Source: JAWXUC01 sp044432975
GTDB lineage: Bacteria > Pseudomonadota > Alphaproteobacteria > RF32 > CAG-239
Direction of reading: 5' to 3'
Assembly (NCBI GenBank): GCA_044432975.1
Contig: JAWXUC010000002.1
Location: 62,001-126,000 of the forward strand
DNA length: 64,000 nucleotides
Shown here: piece by piece, positions 51,310 through 59,992 of the stretch
Position numbering within the stretch: the first letter of the stretch is position 1
Layout: each line of letters begins with the position of its first letter
The notes under the pieces: model-generated
The model's database searches: none
The model's input: the letters and a program-made list of their open reading frames with translations, nothing else
What the model was told of the DNA's origin: nothing
Position numbers and translations under genes: made by a program

Positions 51310-52994
51310 TGCAAAAAAGATTAATTACTTCAGCTCTACCATACATTAATGGGCTTCCTCATTTGGGACATGTTGTCGGTTGTTTACTACCATCAGATGT
51401 TTATGCGCGTTTTTCAAGAGCTATAGGCTATAGTGTTTTATACATTTGTGGCACAGATGAACACGGCACAGCATCTGAAATTTCTGCTCAAAAAGCAAAC
51501 TCAAATATAAATGATTATTGCTTAAACTTCCATAACCAACACAAAGAAATTTACCAAGGCTTTAATTTTTCTTTTGATTATTTTGGCAGAAGTTCTTCAG
51601 ATGCTTCAAAAGAAATCGTTTACAGAATTTTTGAACACTTAGATACAAACGGCTTTATCATAGAAAAAACCATGAAACAAGTTTTTTCAATTGATGACAA
51701 TATGTTCTTAGCAGATAGATATATTTATGGCACCTGCCCTCATTGTGGCTATGAAAAAGCTAGAGGCGATCAATGCGAACAATGCACAAAAGTATTAGAA
51801 CCAACAGATTTGATTAATGCAAAATCAGCAGTTTCAAACAGTTCTAATTTAGAAGTTAGAGAAACAAAGCATTTATTTTTAGACTTACCTAAAGCAGAAC
51901 CATTATTAAAAGAATGGTTGAAAACCAAAGCAGGAGTTTGGTCTGATATTGCTTTTTCTATTGCGCAAAAATGGCTAAAAGAAGGTCTGCAAGAACGTTG
52001 CATTACACGTGATTTAAAATGGGGTTTCCCTGTACCACGAGAAGGTTTTGAAAACAAAGTTTTTTATGTTTGGTTTGATGCTCCTATTGGTTATATTGGC
52101 ATTACCAAAGAATGGGCCGAAAAAACTGGCAACCGTTGGGAAGACTGGTGGTTAGATGCAAAGGATATTAAATATGCACAATTTATGGGCAAAGACAACG
52201 TTCCATATCACTCAATTTCTTTCCCTGCAACCCTATTAGGAACTAATGAAAATTGGACTAAAGTAGATGTATTAAAAGGCATGAGTTATCTTAATTTTGA
52301 AGGCGGAAAATTTTCAAAATCATCAAACAGAGGTGTCTTTGCTAAAGATTCTCTAGGTGAATTCCCTGCTGACTATTGGCGTTATTGGTTAATGTCAAAT
52401 GCTCCTGAAAGCTCTGATGCAGAGTTCACTTTCGATGGTTTTGCTAGCGTTGTCAACAAAGACTTAAACGGTGTTTTAGGCAACTTTGCATCTAGAGTTT
52501 TGAAAATGACTGCTTCTAAATTATCTCCAGAAGTACCAGAAATTTCAGAGCTTTTAGATGTTGATAAAGAACTTATTACAACATTACAAACAAAAGTTGA
52601 TAATTATATAAATTTCATGGAAAAATGTGAAATCAGAAAAGCAATGGCAGAATTAAGAGCAATTTGGGTTGAAGGTAATAATTATATTTCTACCACAGAG
52701 CCTTGGGCTGTTATAAAAACAGATGAAGCAAGAGCTAAAACAATTTTAAATTTATGTATTAATTTAATCAGAATTTTTGCTATTGTTTCAAGCCCTATTA
52801 TTCCTGACACATCTAAAAAAATGCTTACAATGTTAAACTTAAATGAAGAGTATAACTTAAAAGACTTTGATGTTAAAACAGAAATATCTCATCTAAAACC
52901 AGCTCATAAATTTGAAGTTGGAGATCCTTTATTTGAAAGAATTTCTGATGAACGTGTAACAGAATTAAAAGAAAAATACGGAGCAAACAAATGA
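51309..52994 (+). CDS. metG: Methionyl-tRNA synthetase
   Basis: This class I synthetase has 561 residues: the HIGH box PYINGLPHLGHVVGC, a zinc knuckle with four Cys (CPHCGYEKARGDQCEQC), the FDAPIGYIG segment and the KMSKS-equivalent GGKFSKSSNRG. It lacks the C-terminal EMAP-like tRNA-binding domain. The four-Cys type is not the commonest alphaproteobacterial form. It overlaps the next gene by 4 nt. Confidence 0.97.
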   Translation: MQKRLITSALPYINGLPHLGHVVGCLLPSDVYARFSRAIGYSVLYICGTDEHGTASEISAQKANSNINDYCLNFHNQHKEIYQGFNFSFDYFGRSSSDASKEIVYRIFEHLDTNGFIIEKTMKQVFSIDDNMFLADRYIYGTCPHCGYEKARGDQCEQCTKVLEPTDLINAKSAVSNSSNLEVRETKHLFLDLPKAEPLLKEWLKTKAGVWSDIAFSIAQKWLKEGLQERCITRDLKWGFPVPREGFENKVFYVWFDAPIGYIGITKEWAEKTGNRWEDWWLDAKDIKYAQFMGKDNVPYHSISFPATLLGTNENWTKVDVLKGMSYLNFEGGKFSKSSNRGVFAKDSLGEFPADYWRYWLMSNAPESSDAEFTFDGFASVVNKDLNGVLGNFASRVLKMTASKLSPEVPEISELLDVDKELITTLQTKVDNYINFMEKCEIRKAMAELRAIWVEGNNYISTTEPWAVIKTDEARAKTILNLCINLIRIFAIVSSPIIPDTSKKMLTMLNLNEEYNLKDFDVKTEISHLKPAHKFEVGDPLFERISDERVTELKEKYGANK

Positions 52995-53803
52995 GCAAAG
53001 AATCAATACAATCTAGAAAAGCACAAAGATTAAAAGAGACTTTAAGAATAAAAAGATCTCCAATTCATAAGCTTATAAGATTTGTATTGTTTCCAATATT
53101 TCATCCATTTATAACATTTTTTTTAATTTTTCTATTATGGTTTATACCAACTCTTATTGGTGCAAAACCAGCACATGTTCATAATTGGTACGCAGCGAAG
53201 ATAACATCTTTTTTCAAAGATGTTATCGCCCCAATAGAAGAAAGCAAAACACCAAAGTTAAAAATAAAAACAGCCCCTATAGTGGGAGTAAATGAGATAG
53301 ATAAAAAATCATCTCCGACTTACAACATAAATGACAGAAGAAAAATTTTTATAAAAACTATTGCGGATCAAAAATCAGTATCGCAAGAAATTAAAAATGA
53401 AGAAGAAATTGTTATTGATAATAATAAAAATACACAACCTATAACAAAAGACAGCAAACCTCAAAAAAATGAAGTTATAAAAAATAACTCTAATGTGTAT
53501 TTAAAATACTTAGATATTCCTGAAATTGTAACAGGAAAAGCAATAATATTAAATGCAAACCAAATTTTAATTGATAATAAATACATCTTTTTATATGGCA
53601 TTTATGCAGACCCATCTTCACCAAAAGGAATAGATGCACAAATGTTTTTACACCAAACTATTAATGACAAAGATGTTAAATGCAAAATTGTTGCCTATAG
53701 CAATGAGGGAGCTCCTACAGGATATTGTACTGTAGAGAATATTAGCTTAAATCATTTGCTGGTTAACAAAGGTTTTTCTCAAAACGTATCTTTAGGACAA
53801 TAA
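52991..53803 (+). CDS. Membrane-anchored protein with thermonuclease (SNase)-like domain
   Basis: The 270 residues have a basic cytoplasmic N-terminus, one membrane helix (about 35-55: FITFFLIFLLWFIPTLIG), a Lys/Asn-rich linker and a C-terminal SNase-like beta-barrel (about 175-265): VTGKAIILNANQILIDNKYIFLYGIYADPSSP. The catalytic Arg and Asp/Glu of staphylococcal nuclease are not clearly present, so it may be non-catalytic. It is coupled to metG (4-nt overlap) and trkH. Confidence 0.72.
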   Translation: MSKESIQSRKAQRLKETLRIKRSPIHKLIRFVLFPIFHPFITFFLIFLLWFIPTLIGAKPAHVHNWYAAKITSFFKDVIAPIEESKTPKLKIKTAPIVGVNEIDKKSSPTYNINDRRKIFIKTIADQKSVSQEIKNEEEIVIDNNKNTQPITKDSKPQKNEVIKNNSNVYLKYLDIPEIVTGKAIILNANQILIDNKYIFLYGIYADPSSPKGIDAQMFLHQTINDKDVKCKIVAYSNEGAPTGYCTVENISLNHLLVNKGFSQNVSLGQ

Positions 53804-53804
53804 A

Positions 53805-55247
53805 ATGTGGCAACCTGTATTTATGATTTCGGGCTTTTTTATATCCCTTTTAGGGTTTGCAATGTTAATCCCTGCAAGTATAGATATTTTTTTAGAACAT
53901 CATCCTTGGTCCCCTTTTTTATCATCTAGTATTATTGTTTTATTTTTAGGTTTATCATTATTTTTTGCCAACAAAACAAAAATAAATAGATTCTCAATCC
54001 AACAAGGTTTTTTATTAACCTCAATTTCATGGACCAGTGTCGCTTTTTTATCATCCCTACCCTTTATATTCTCAAATGCATTTCCATCTTTTGTAGACTC
54101 ATTTTTTGAAGCTTTTTCTGGCATAACAGCAACAGGAGCTAGCGTTATTGCAGATATAGAAAACCTCCCTAAATCTGTTTTATTATGGCGCTCAATGTTA
54201 AATGGCTTAGGTGGTATTGGTATTGTAATTTTTGCCATTGCTGTAATGCCCTTATTAGGGGTTGGCGGAATGCAAATATTCCAAAGAGAAAACTCAGATT
54301 TTGGAGAACAATTTATGCCCAAAATGGGAGATATTGCTCAAAGAATAATTTATGTTTATTTAGCAATGTTCATCGGGTGTTCTATAAGCTTTTATTTTGG
54401 CGGCATGAGTATTTTTGATGCCATAAACCATAGCTTAACCACAATTTCAACTGGCGGATTTTCAACAAAAAACAACTCTTTTGCCTTTTTCAACAGCCCT
54501 ACTATTGAATTTATTGCTATAATATTTATGATTTTAGGCTCACTACCAATGAGTTATTACCTTTTAATGTTTTATAACAACAAAAACAAATCCTTAAAAG
54601 TAGCGCAAATAAAATTGTTTTTGCAATTAGTTGTTTTTTATGTTGCAATTGTCTTTTCAATGTTAGTCATAAATGAAACATATAATTACAAAGAAGCATT
54701 AAGACACTCTGCATTTAATGTAATATCTATCATGACCACAACAGGTTTTTCTTCATTAAACTATATGAATTGGGGCAACTTTGCAGCAGTTTTATTTATG
54801 GTATTTGCCCTCACAGGAGGCTGTACTGGTTCAACTACAGGTTCTGTAAAAATATTTAGATGGCAAGCCCTAATTGCATATTTGAAAAACACCTTAACAA
54901 GGTCTTCAAACCCCAATTTAATAAGTCAACCCAAAACCCAAGGAATAACCATAAATGATAGCATCATAAATTCTGTCTTAACTATGATTAGTTTTTACAT
55001 GTTAACTCTTTTAACCGTAATTATTCTACTAAGTTTAAATGGCTTACCTTTTGATGTTGCAATAAGTGGAAGCATTGCTTGTTTTACAAACACAGGTCCA
55101 GGAATTGGCGATTTAATTGGCCCTATAGGCAATTATTCCACCATTTCAGATTTTGCAAAATATGTTTTATCAATAGCAATGTTGCTCGGTAGACTTGAAG
55201 TTGTAACAATTTTGGTTGTATTATCACCTAGTTTTTGGAAGAATTAA
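53805..55247 (+). CDS. trkH: TrkH-type potassium uptake protein
   Basis: The 480-residue inner-membrane protein has about ten helices and the four P-loop selectivity regions of the Trk/Ktr family: ATGASVIADI, STGGFSTKNNS, TTTGFSSLNYMNW and CFTNTGPGIGD. It works with a cytoplasmic TrkA-type regulator that is not in the window. The YLKNTLTRSSNPNL loop is cytoplasmic. It sits one base after the SNase-like gene. Confidence 0.95.
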   Translation: MWQPVFMISGFFISLLGFAMLIPASIDIFLEHHPWSPFLSSSIIVLFLGLSLFFANKTKINRFSIQQGFLLTSISWTSVAFLSSLPFIFSNAFPSFVDSFFEAFSGITATGASVIADIENLPKSVLLWRSMLNGLGGIGIVIFAIAVMPLLGVGGMQIFQRENSDFGEQFMPKMGDIAQRIIYVYLAMFIGCSISFYFGGMSIFDAINHSLTTISTGGFSTKNNSFAFFNSPTIEFIAIIFMILGSLPMSYYLLMFYNNKNKSLKVAQIKLFLQLVVFYVAIVFSMLVINETYNYKEALRHSAFNVISIMTTTGFSSLNYMNWGNFAAVLFMVFALTGGCTGSTTGSVKIFRWQALIAYLKNTLTRSSNPNLISQPKTQGITINDSIINSVLTMISFYMLTLLTVIILLSLNGLPFDVAISGSIACFTNTGPGIGDLIGPIGNYSTISDFAKYVLSIAMLLGRLEVVTILVVLSPSFWKN

Positions 55248-55251
55248 AAAT

Positions 55252-55944
55252 ATGTATTCATTAAAGTTTCAAAGATTTATAGAAATCTGGCAAAAAGAAT
55301 TTGGCATAGAAAAAACTATTGAAGAAAAAAAATCAATAGACAAAGATGACAACCCTATCCCATGGTACACCTACCCTGCAATAGAATATTTATCTCAATT
55401 TGATTATTCAGATAAAAAGGTATTTGAATTTGGCGTTGGTTATTCATCTTTATTTTGGGCTAACAGAGCAAAAAAAGTTATATCTATAGAAGATAATCCG
55501 TCTTATTTTGAGCGCTGGACAACAGAGTTTAAAAAAGAAAACTTAGATATCAGATGGCGCGATGAGGGCGAAATCTATGAAAACGCCATTTTTGAAGATG
55601 AAGATAAATATGATGTTATTATTATTGATGGCAAAAGACGTTTTCCATGCGCTGAAGTTGCCTTAAAAAAGATATCTAACAATGGCTTTATAATCTTAGA
55701 TGACAGCGACAGAGTTAATACTTCACACGAGTATGTCAATGCCATAAACACCTTAAAACAAGGCAATTTCTTGCAAGTAGATTTTTATGGCTTTTGCCCC
55801 ATGAACAATTTTTCAAAAACCACAACCTTATTTATGCAAAAAGATTTTGATTTCAAAACCATAGACACCGTCCAACCAACCAACGGCATCGGCAACCTCT
55901 GGGCAATGGAAAGAGCAAAAAGAAAAGCCTTTTTCAAGGAATAA
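55252..55944 (+). CDS. Class I SAM methyltransferase-fold protein
   Basis: The start at 55252 (MYSLKFQRFIEIW) has GGAAG upstream. The 230-residue product has a Rossmann-like start KKVFEFGVGYSSLFWANRAKKVISIEDN (glycine motif plus acidic residue), YDVIIIDGKRRFPCAEVA and NGFIILDDSDR, as in O-methyltransferase-like proteins that contain a D-x-x-D/N site. Substrate is unknown. It ends one base before the RAYT gene. Confidence 0.7.
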   Translation: MYSLKFQRFIEIWQKEFGIEKTIEEKKSIDKDDNPIPWYTYPAIEYLSQFDYSDKKVFEFGVGYSSLFWANRAKKVISIEDNPSYFERWTTEFKKENLDIRWRDEGEIYENAIFEDEDKYDVIIIDGKRRFPCAEVALKKISNNGFIILDDSDRVNTSHEYVNAINTLKQGNFLQVDFYGFCPMNNFSKTTTLFMQKDFDFKTIDTVQPTNGIGNLWAMERAKRKAFFKE

Positions 55945-55945
55945 A

Positions 55946-56614
55946 ATGCAAACTATAAAGAAAAATAGATTTACCAAATTTGACTATTCCACTATTGGCG
56001 CATACTTTATCACAATATGCACCCAAGATAAAAAATGCATATTAAGCACGATTACTTCCCTTGTAGGGGACGACGCACGCAGGCGGCGTACCGCCCTCGG
56101 CGTCCCTAAAAAATTCAACTCCGTAGGGGACGACGCCCTCGGCGTCCCTAAAATATTATTAACAAACATAGGTAAAGTCGTTGAGCAAGAAATCCTAAAA
56201 ACAAACAAAATATATAAAAACATTAATATAGAAAATTATGTTATCATGCCCAATCATATACACTTAATCATAAGAGTTTTACCAAACTTAGGGACGCCAA
56301 GGGTGTCGTCCCCTACAATTGGAGATATAATAGGAAGCTTCAAAAGATTCTCAAACAAATCATCAAACATAAATATTTGGCAAAGATCCTTCTATGACAG
56401 AATAATAAGAAATGACGATGAATATAAAAACATAAATCAATACATATTAACCAACCCCTACAACTGGCAAACCGACAAATATTTCATATCACCCGTAGGG
56501 GACGACGCCCTCGGCGTCCCTCACCCCACAGCAACAAACATCACCTCCGTAGGGGACGACGCACGCAAGCGGCGTACCGCCCTCGGCGTCCCTAAAAACA
56601 ACAAAGAAGATTAA
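55946..56614 (+). CDS. REP-associated tyrosine transposase (RAYT) with in-frame REP insertions
   Basis: A 222-residue Y1-type HUH transposase. It has YFITICTQDKK at the start, the HUH motif NYVIMPNHIHLII (H104, H106) and the probable catalytic tyrosine in WQRSFYDRIIRN (Y150), as in RAYTs, which act on REP hairpins. Five REP elements lie inside the frame and encode VGDDALGVP-type peptides at about residues 39-56, 59-69, 115-124 (reverse orientation), 183-193 and 201-217. They fall between core motifs or in the C-terminal tail, and the frame stays open, so the enzyme may still work. Confidence 0.88.
   Translation: MQTIKKNRFTKFDYSTIGAYFITICTQDKKCILSTITSLVGDDARRRRTALGVPKKFNSVGDDALGVPKILLTNIGKVVEQEILKTNKIYKNINIENYVIMPNHIHLIIRVLPNLGTPRVSSPTIGDIIGSFKRFSNKSSNINIWQRSFYDRIIRNDDEYKNINQYILTNPYNWQTDKYFISPVGDDALGVPHPTATNITSVGDDARKRRTALGVPKNNKED
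56063..56592. repeat. Five GTAG REP elements inside the RAYT gene
   Basis: The copies are 56063-56106 (+, long form), 56123-56148 (+), 56291-56316 (-), 56495-56520 (+) and 56549-56592 (+, long form). The short form with one following T is 27 nt. The long form (45 nt) carries an extra GGCGG-CGTA-CCGCC-type inner hairpin. Both are multiples of three. The unit is free of stops in five of six frames; only the frame reading TAG of the head is closed. Confidence 0.93.
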
Positions 56615-56619
56615 AAACA

Positions 56620-57051
56620 ATGATAACACAATACATAAATTGCTTCAAAAAATATTTCAAATTCAAAGGCAGAAGCACCCGTTCAGAATACATTGCATTT
56701 ATAACCGTTGATTTTATTATCGACTTAGCATTATATTTTATTCCATTTGCAAATACCTTATACTCGATTATTGCCTTTATCCCATCAATGACTATTACTT
56801 CAAGAAGATTACACGATGTAGGAATTAGCTTTGGATATTTTGTTTTTCCATATATTTTAATTGGAGCTTATGTCTTACCAATGGCAATAACTCATAATTT
56901 TATATTAGAAGAAATCATCCAATCAATCCCAAGACAAACATTATTCATCTTACTATTTATATATCTATTTTATCAGTTTATAATATTTTATTGGTTATTA
57001 AAGAAAAGCGACAAAGATATAAACAAATATGGATTACCAAAAGAAGAATAA
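56620..57051 (+). CDS. DUF805 membrane protein
   Basis: The 143 residues follow the DUF805 pattern: a short cytoplasmic start CFKKYFKFKGRSTRSEYIAF, then about four helices with ITSRRLHDVGISFGYFVF after helix 2 and a charged C-terminus (WLLKKSDKDINKYG). The R-R-L-H-D motif is the family hallmark. The function of DUF805 is unknown. The gene is 5 nt after the RAYT gene. Confidence 0.9.
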   Translation: MITQYINCFKKYFKFKGRSTRSEYIAFITVDFIIDLALYFIPFANTLYSIIAFIPSMTITSRRLHDVGISFGYFVFPYILIGAYVLPMAITHNFILEEIIQSIPRQTLFILLFIYLFYQFIIFYWLLKKSDKDINKYGLPKEE

Positions 57052-57080
57052 AAAAAAGGTTGGGAAACAAATCCCAACCT
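57051..57080 (-). terminator. Rho-independent terminator of the SPFH-like gene
   Basis: AGGTTGGGA pairs with TCCCAACCT (57057-57065 with 57072-57080); the minus strand continues into T7. It is almost the same hairpin as at 57953-57987. Confidence 0.85.
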
Positions 57081-57100
57081 CAATAACAATACAAAAAAGA

Positions 57101-57880
57101 TTACTTTTCTTCTAAAGATATAGATTTAACGTCAACACCTATTGAGCCAAGCTCTTCTTTAAGAACTTTTTCAAGGTCATCAACATCAAGATTATCTAGC
57201 TTATTTACCTCTTCTTCAACAACTAAAGATATAGCTTTAGTCAAAGAATCATCTCGGTAAGTAAGATAAGGATCCCTAAAGAATCTTAAAAAACTCACAT
57301 TCAGAGGAAGATCTTTATACATAGAGTTCATTTCCTCAAAAAGCATAAGCACCAAAGCATCTTCTGCTTTTTTACCAAATATCCCCTTAGGAGCAGACAT
57401 CTCTGAGAAACTTTTTCGGATATCCCTTAAAACAATACTCTTGATATGACCATCTAAATCCTCATAACTAAGACTACTTAGGTTCATCTCAGAATATTTA
57501 AGAATAAAGTCTTTATATTCTTCAACATCTGAGTTTACATCAAAGTAATAATCAAACCCAATTAAATTGAGCTGATACCCATCTTTCGAAATGAGAGTAT
57601 AACTATTATCTTCAAAAGATATTTTCCTATTTTTTATCGGAAAGAAAAAAATATTTCTCTGCCCTATAAAATCAAGATTAAATACCTCATCCTCAAAAGA
57701 AATCTTCTTAAAGTCATCCGAAGTTCTATTCTTTACCAAAATTATAGAATCTTTATGAGTATTATTAAAAAAGATTGAATATCCTAAAAATCCTCCCATA
57801 AATATTGTTACTATAACTGCTAAAAATACAAGAAGTTGAAATCCTGCTTTGGTTACCTGTGTGTTTGTCTTTGTTTTCAT
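57101..57880 (-). CDS. Membrane protein with divergent SPFH-like domain
   Basis: The 259 residues have one N-terminal membrane helix (about 15-37) and a domain whose second half resembles SPFH/band-7 proteins: DGHIKSIVLRDIRKSFSEM and the late KVLKEELGSIGVDVKSISL, which parallels the IGIDIIDIYYL-like strand of its neighbour at 58007. No Shine-Dalgarno sequence precedes the ATG (AAATATAAATTAT), unlike resident genes but like Bacteroidota genes. It is a probable diverged paralogue of the adjacent SPFH lipoprotein and has its own terminator. Confidence 0.6.
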   Translation of the reverse strand: MKTKTNTQVTKAGFQLLVFLAVIVTIFMGGFLGYSIFFNNTHKDSIILVKNRTSDDFKKISFEDEVFNLDFIGQRNIFFFPIKNRKISFEDNSYTLISKDGYQLNLIGFDYYFDVNSDVEEYKDFILKYSEMNLSSLSYEDLDGHIKSIVLRDIRKSFSEMSAPKGIFGKKAEDALVLMLFEEMNSMYKDLPLNVSFLRFFRDPYLTYRDDSLTKAISLVVEEEVNKLDNLDVDDLEKVLKEELGSIGVDVKSISLEEK

Positions 57881-57952
57881 ATAATTTATATTTTATTTGT
57901 TTTGAGCCTTAAATATACCACCAAAACACCCTTTAGTCAATAAAAAACGCAC

Positions 57953-57987
57953 AAAAAAAGAGGTTGGGAAATAAATCCCAACCTCTT
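57953..57987 (-). terminator. Rho-independent terminator of the SPFH lipoprotein gene
   Basis: A 12-bp perfect stem (57958/57959-57969 with 57976-57987), a 6-nt loop and a T-run on the minus strand. Confidence 0.9.
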
Positions 57988-58006
57988 AATGAAAAGAATA
58001 AAAAGC

Positions 58007-58906
58007 TTACTTTATGCCAAACATAGATGCAGACTGTGAAGCACTAAAGTTAGCATATTGCCAACCCTTCATAGATGCTGCCATCTCTCGTTTAACATCT
58101 AGCTCTTTAAGCTGTAGATACTGAGGATTGCTTCTAATAGCCTTTCCCTCAATATTCATAGCCTCTGCTCTACCCTCAGCCTCGCGAATTGCTGCACGAG
58201 CAAGTCCGTCTGCTGTTGCTGCAACCTTATTAGCCTCTGCCTCTGCACCTTGCAACTCAATTACAAGACGCTTAGCCTTCTCCTCAGCTGCAATCTTGGC
58301 CGTGATTTCACTCTTGATTTGACTTGGCACGCGTACCTCAGAAAGATAATATATGTCGATTATATCAATTCCCAATGGTCCGTAATAAGCACGAAGCTTA
58401 TCCTTAACATTTTGCCTTATCTCTTCTTTCTTTGATGCGTATAAATCAAGGATATTCATACTTTGAGAAAACTCATTGAAAGCATTTCTAACATCCTTAT
58501 ACAAGATGTTATCAATAATCTCCTGAGGATCCTTCATCCAAGTTTGATACATGTTAATAAGCTTTTCTGGCTCAGATGAAAAAGCAAACGCAATACCGAT
58601 ATCTGCTGAGGCCGTCTCACCTTCTACAGACTGATAAACGATTTCTTGGTTAGTAGGCGACCCCTCTCGTTCATCAGCAGTCCAAGACCACTGTTGCTCT
58701 ATAGTAGGATACTTCTCTATTGAATAATACCCAAACCAATGAACTGGTTCTCTACCTACACCAATCACCTCGATTTGACCTTTCTGATCACCTAACTTGT
58801 GAACTTTAAGACCAATCTCACCAGGCTCAACTGTGGTGCAAGAAGTAAAAGATACGCCCATGATAAGAGCAAAAGCCGCAACTGCAAAAAATTTGATGTT
58901 TTTCAT
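58007..58906 (-). CDS. SPFH/band-7 (prohibitin-like) lipoprotein, Bacteroidota type
   Basis: The 299 residues start with a lipoprotein signal, lipobox SFTSC (Cys23). A band-7 domain follows (VEPGEIGLKVHKLG to PSQIKSEITAKIAAEEKAKR), then a coiled coil with AEAEANKVAATADGLARAAIREAEG. Such lipidated SPFH proteins are typical of Bacteroidota. The gene is visibly richer in G+C than its neighbours, and no Shine-Dalgarno sequence precedes the ATG (TAATAATTACAAAA). Both points support acquisition from Bacteroidota. SPFH proteins form membrane-bound ring scaffolds. Confidence 0.88.
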   Translation of the reverse strand: MKNIKFFAVAAFALIMGVSFTSCTTVEPGEIGLKVHKLGDQKGQIEVIGVGREPVHWFGYYSIEKYPTIEQQWSWTADEREGSPTNQEIVYQSVEGETASADIGIAFAFSSEPEKLINMYQTWMKDPQEIIDNILYKDVRNAFNEFSQSMNILDLYASKKEEIRQNVKDKLRAYYGPLGIDIIDIYYLSEVRVPSQIKSEITAKIAAEEKAKRLVIELQGAEAEANKVAATADGLARAAIREAEGRAEAMNIEGKAIRSNPQYLQLKELDVKREMAASMKGWQYANFSASQSASMFGIK

Positions 58907-58956
58907 TTTTGTAATTATTAAAATGTTTGTTAAATTGTTATTAAATTAGTTTATAA

Positions 58957-59196
58957 CTACTCCTTGTCTGTAAAAAAGGCAAGAAGGTGATAACCTGCTA
59001 AAAGCACTGCAAGTATCAAAACGATACCCACAATTGGCAAGAAATCACTCTTTGTAAAAATCAACTGCCAACTACCCCAAAGTGATATTGCACCAAAAAG
59101 GAGAGTTAACGAAATTCCCCAAAATTTAGGAATTGACTTCAGACGTTGTTTCCACATTGGAACTTTTTTACGTCTTGATGTTCGTTTTACTGTCAT
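58957..59196 (-). CDS. Small membrane protein of the SPFH island
   Basis: The 79 residues have a strongly basic start (TVKRTSRRKKVPMWKQRLKS) and two membrane helices (about 28-45 and 53-73). There is no Shine-Dalgarno sequence (AACAAAATATT before ATG), as for the other two genes of the island. It is the first gene after the promoter at 59302-59330. I do not recognise a family. Confidence 0.65.
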   Translation of the reverse strand: MTVKRTSRRKKVPMWKQRLKSIPKFWGISLTLLFGAISLWGSWQLIFTKSDFLPIVGIVLILAVLLAGYHLLAFFTDKE

Positions 59197-59301
59197 AATA
59201 TTTTGTTTAAAAGTTAATAAATCATTTTTAAGCTATTAATCTCTATGTCTTTCTTTTCATTTTTGTTAATTGTTATATTTGTAATTTGTTTTGTCGAATT
59301 A

Positions 59302-59330
59302 TGTATAGCACAAAATCCACCCCCTGTCAA
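59302..59330 (-). promoter_or_regulatory. Sigma-70 promoter of the SPFH island
   Basis: On the minus strand a perfect TTGACA (59325-59330), a 17-nt spacer and TATACA (59302-59307). The leader to the first gene is about 100 nt long. Confidence 0.75.
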
Positions 59331-59461
59331 CACAGTTTCTTTAATTTTTTTTCAAAATTTAAATTTGTTGCAGAATTTGACAAAAAGAATGGCGTTGAAA
59401 AAATATAAAAAACAAACACTTAGCACCAAAATAAATATATTAAAAAAAATATAAAAATTTA

Positions 59462-59992
59462 TTATCTTGGCTTACAACCACAATAATCTTGATGATATAA
59501 GTTCAAATCGATTCTTAATTTATTAGAAAGTTCTTGCATTCCGCCCCTTCTAGCCTCTATCTCAAAATATTCAACACCTGTTTCTAAAGACATTTTATGC
59601 GCAGCTTCATTTACTTGTTGCAAATTTTTATACCTAGAAGCTCCAAGCACAGATGCGATTCCCGAGAATCCATTTTCTTTTGCATATTCCATCGTTCTTT
59701 TTAACCTCATTGCAAAACAAAGACTACAACGTTTTCCTCTTTCAGGCTCGTTTTCATAGCCTTTAATTACATTGCACCATGTATTATTATCATATTCCAG
59801 CTCAATAAAAGGCACATTATAAAGTTCACAAACCTTTGCATTTTCATCTCGTCTTTTAACATATTCTGTTTCTGGTACAATGTTTGGATTATAAAACACA
59901 ACAGCAAATTTTGCGTTTTGTTCTGCCAAAGTTTTAATAACAGCAACAGAACAAGGCGCACAACAAGATAACAATAAAAAATTATCCTTCAT
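59462..59992 (-). CDS. queH: Epoxyqueuosine reductase QueH
   Basis: QueH performs the last step of queuosine synthesis in tRNA as a non-orthologous replacement of QueG. The 176 residues show the DUF208 signature: SCCAPCSVAVIKTL near the start, FYNPNIVPETEYVKRRDE, the second Cys pair RGKRCSLCFAMRL and C-terminal HQDYCGCKPR. The Cys pairs bind the iron-sulfur cluster. It overlaps rnhB by 4 nt. Confidence 0.95.
   Translation of the reverse strand: MKDNFLLLSCCAPCSVAVIKTLAEQNAKFAVVFYNPNIVPETEYVKRRDENAKVCELYNVPFIELEYDNNTWCNVIKGYENEPERGKRCSLCFAMRLKRTMEYAKENGFSGIASVLGASRYKNLQQVNEAAHKMSLETGVEYFEIEARRGGMQELSNKLRIDLNLYHQDYCGCKPR

Noticed and set aside
59245..59454. A 69-residue plus-strand frame beginning with a hydrophobic stretch
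   Set aside because: It runs across the minus-strand promoter and leader of the SPFH island, has no ribosome-binding site and ends in low-complexity Lys/Ile sequence.
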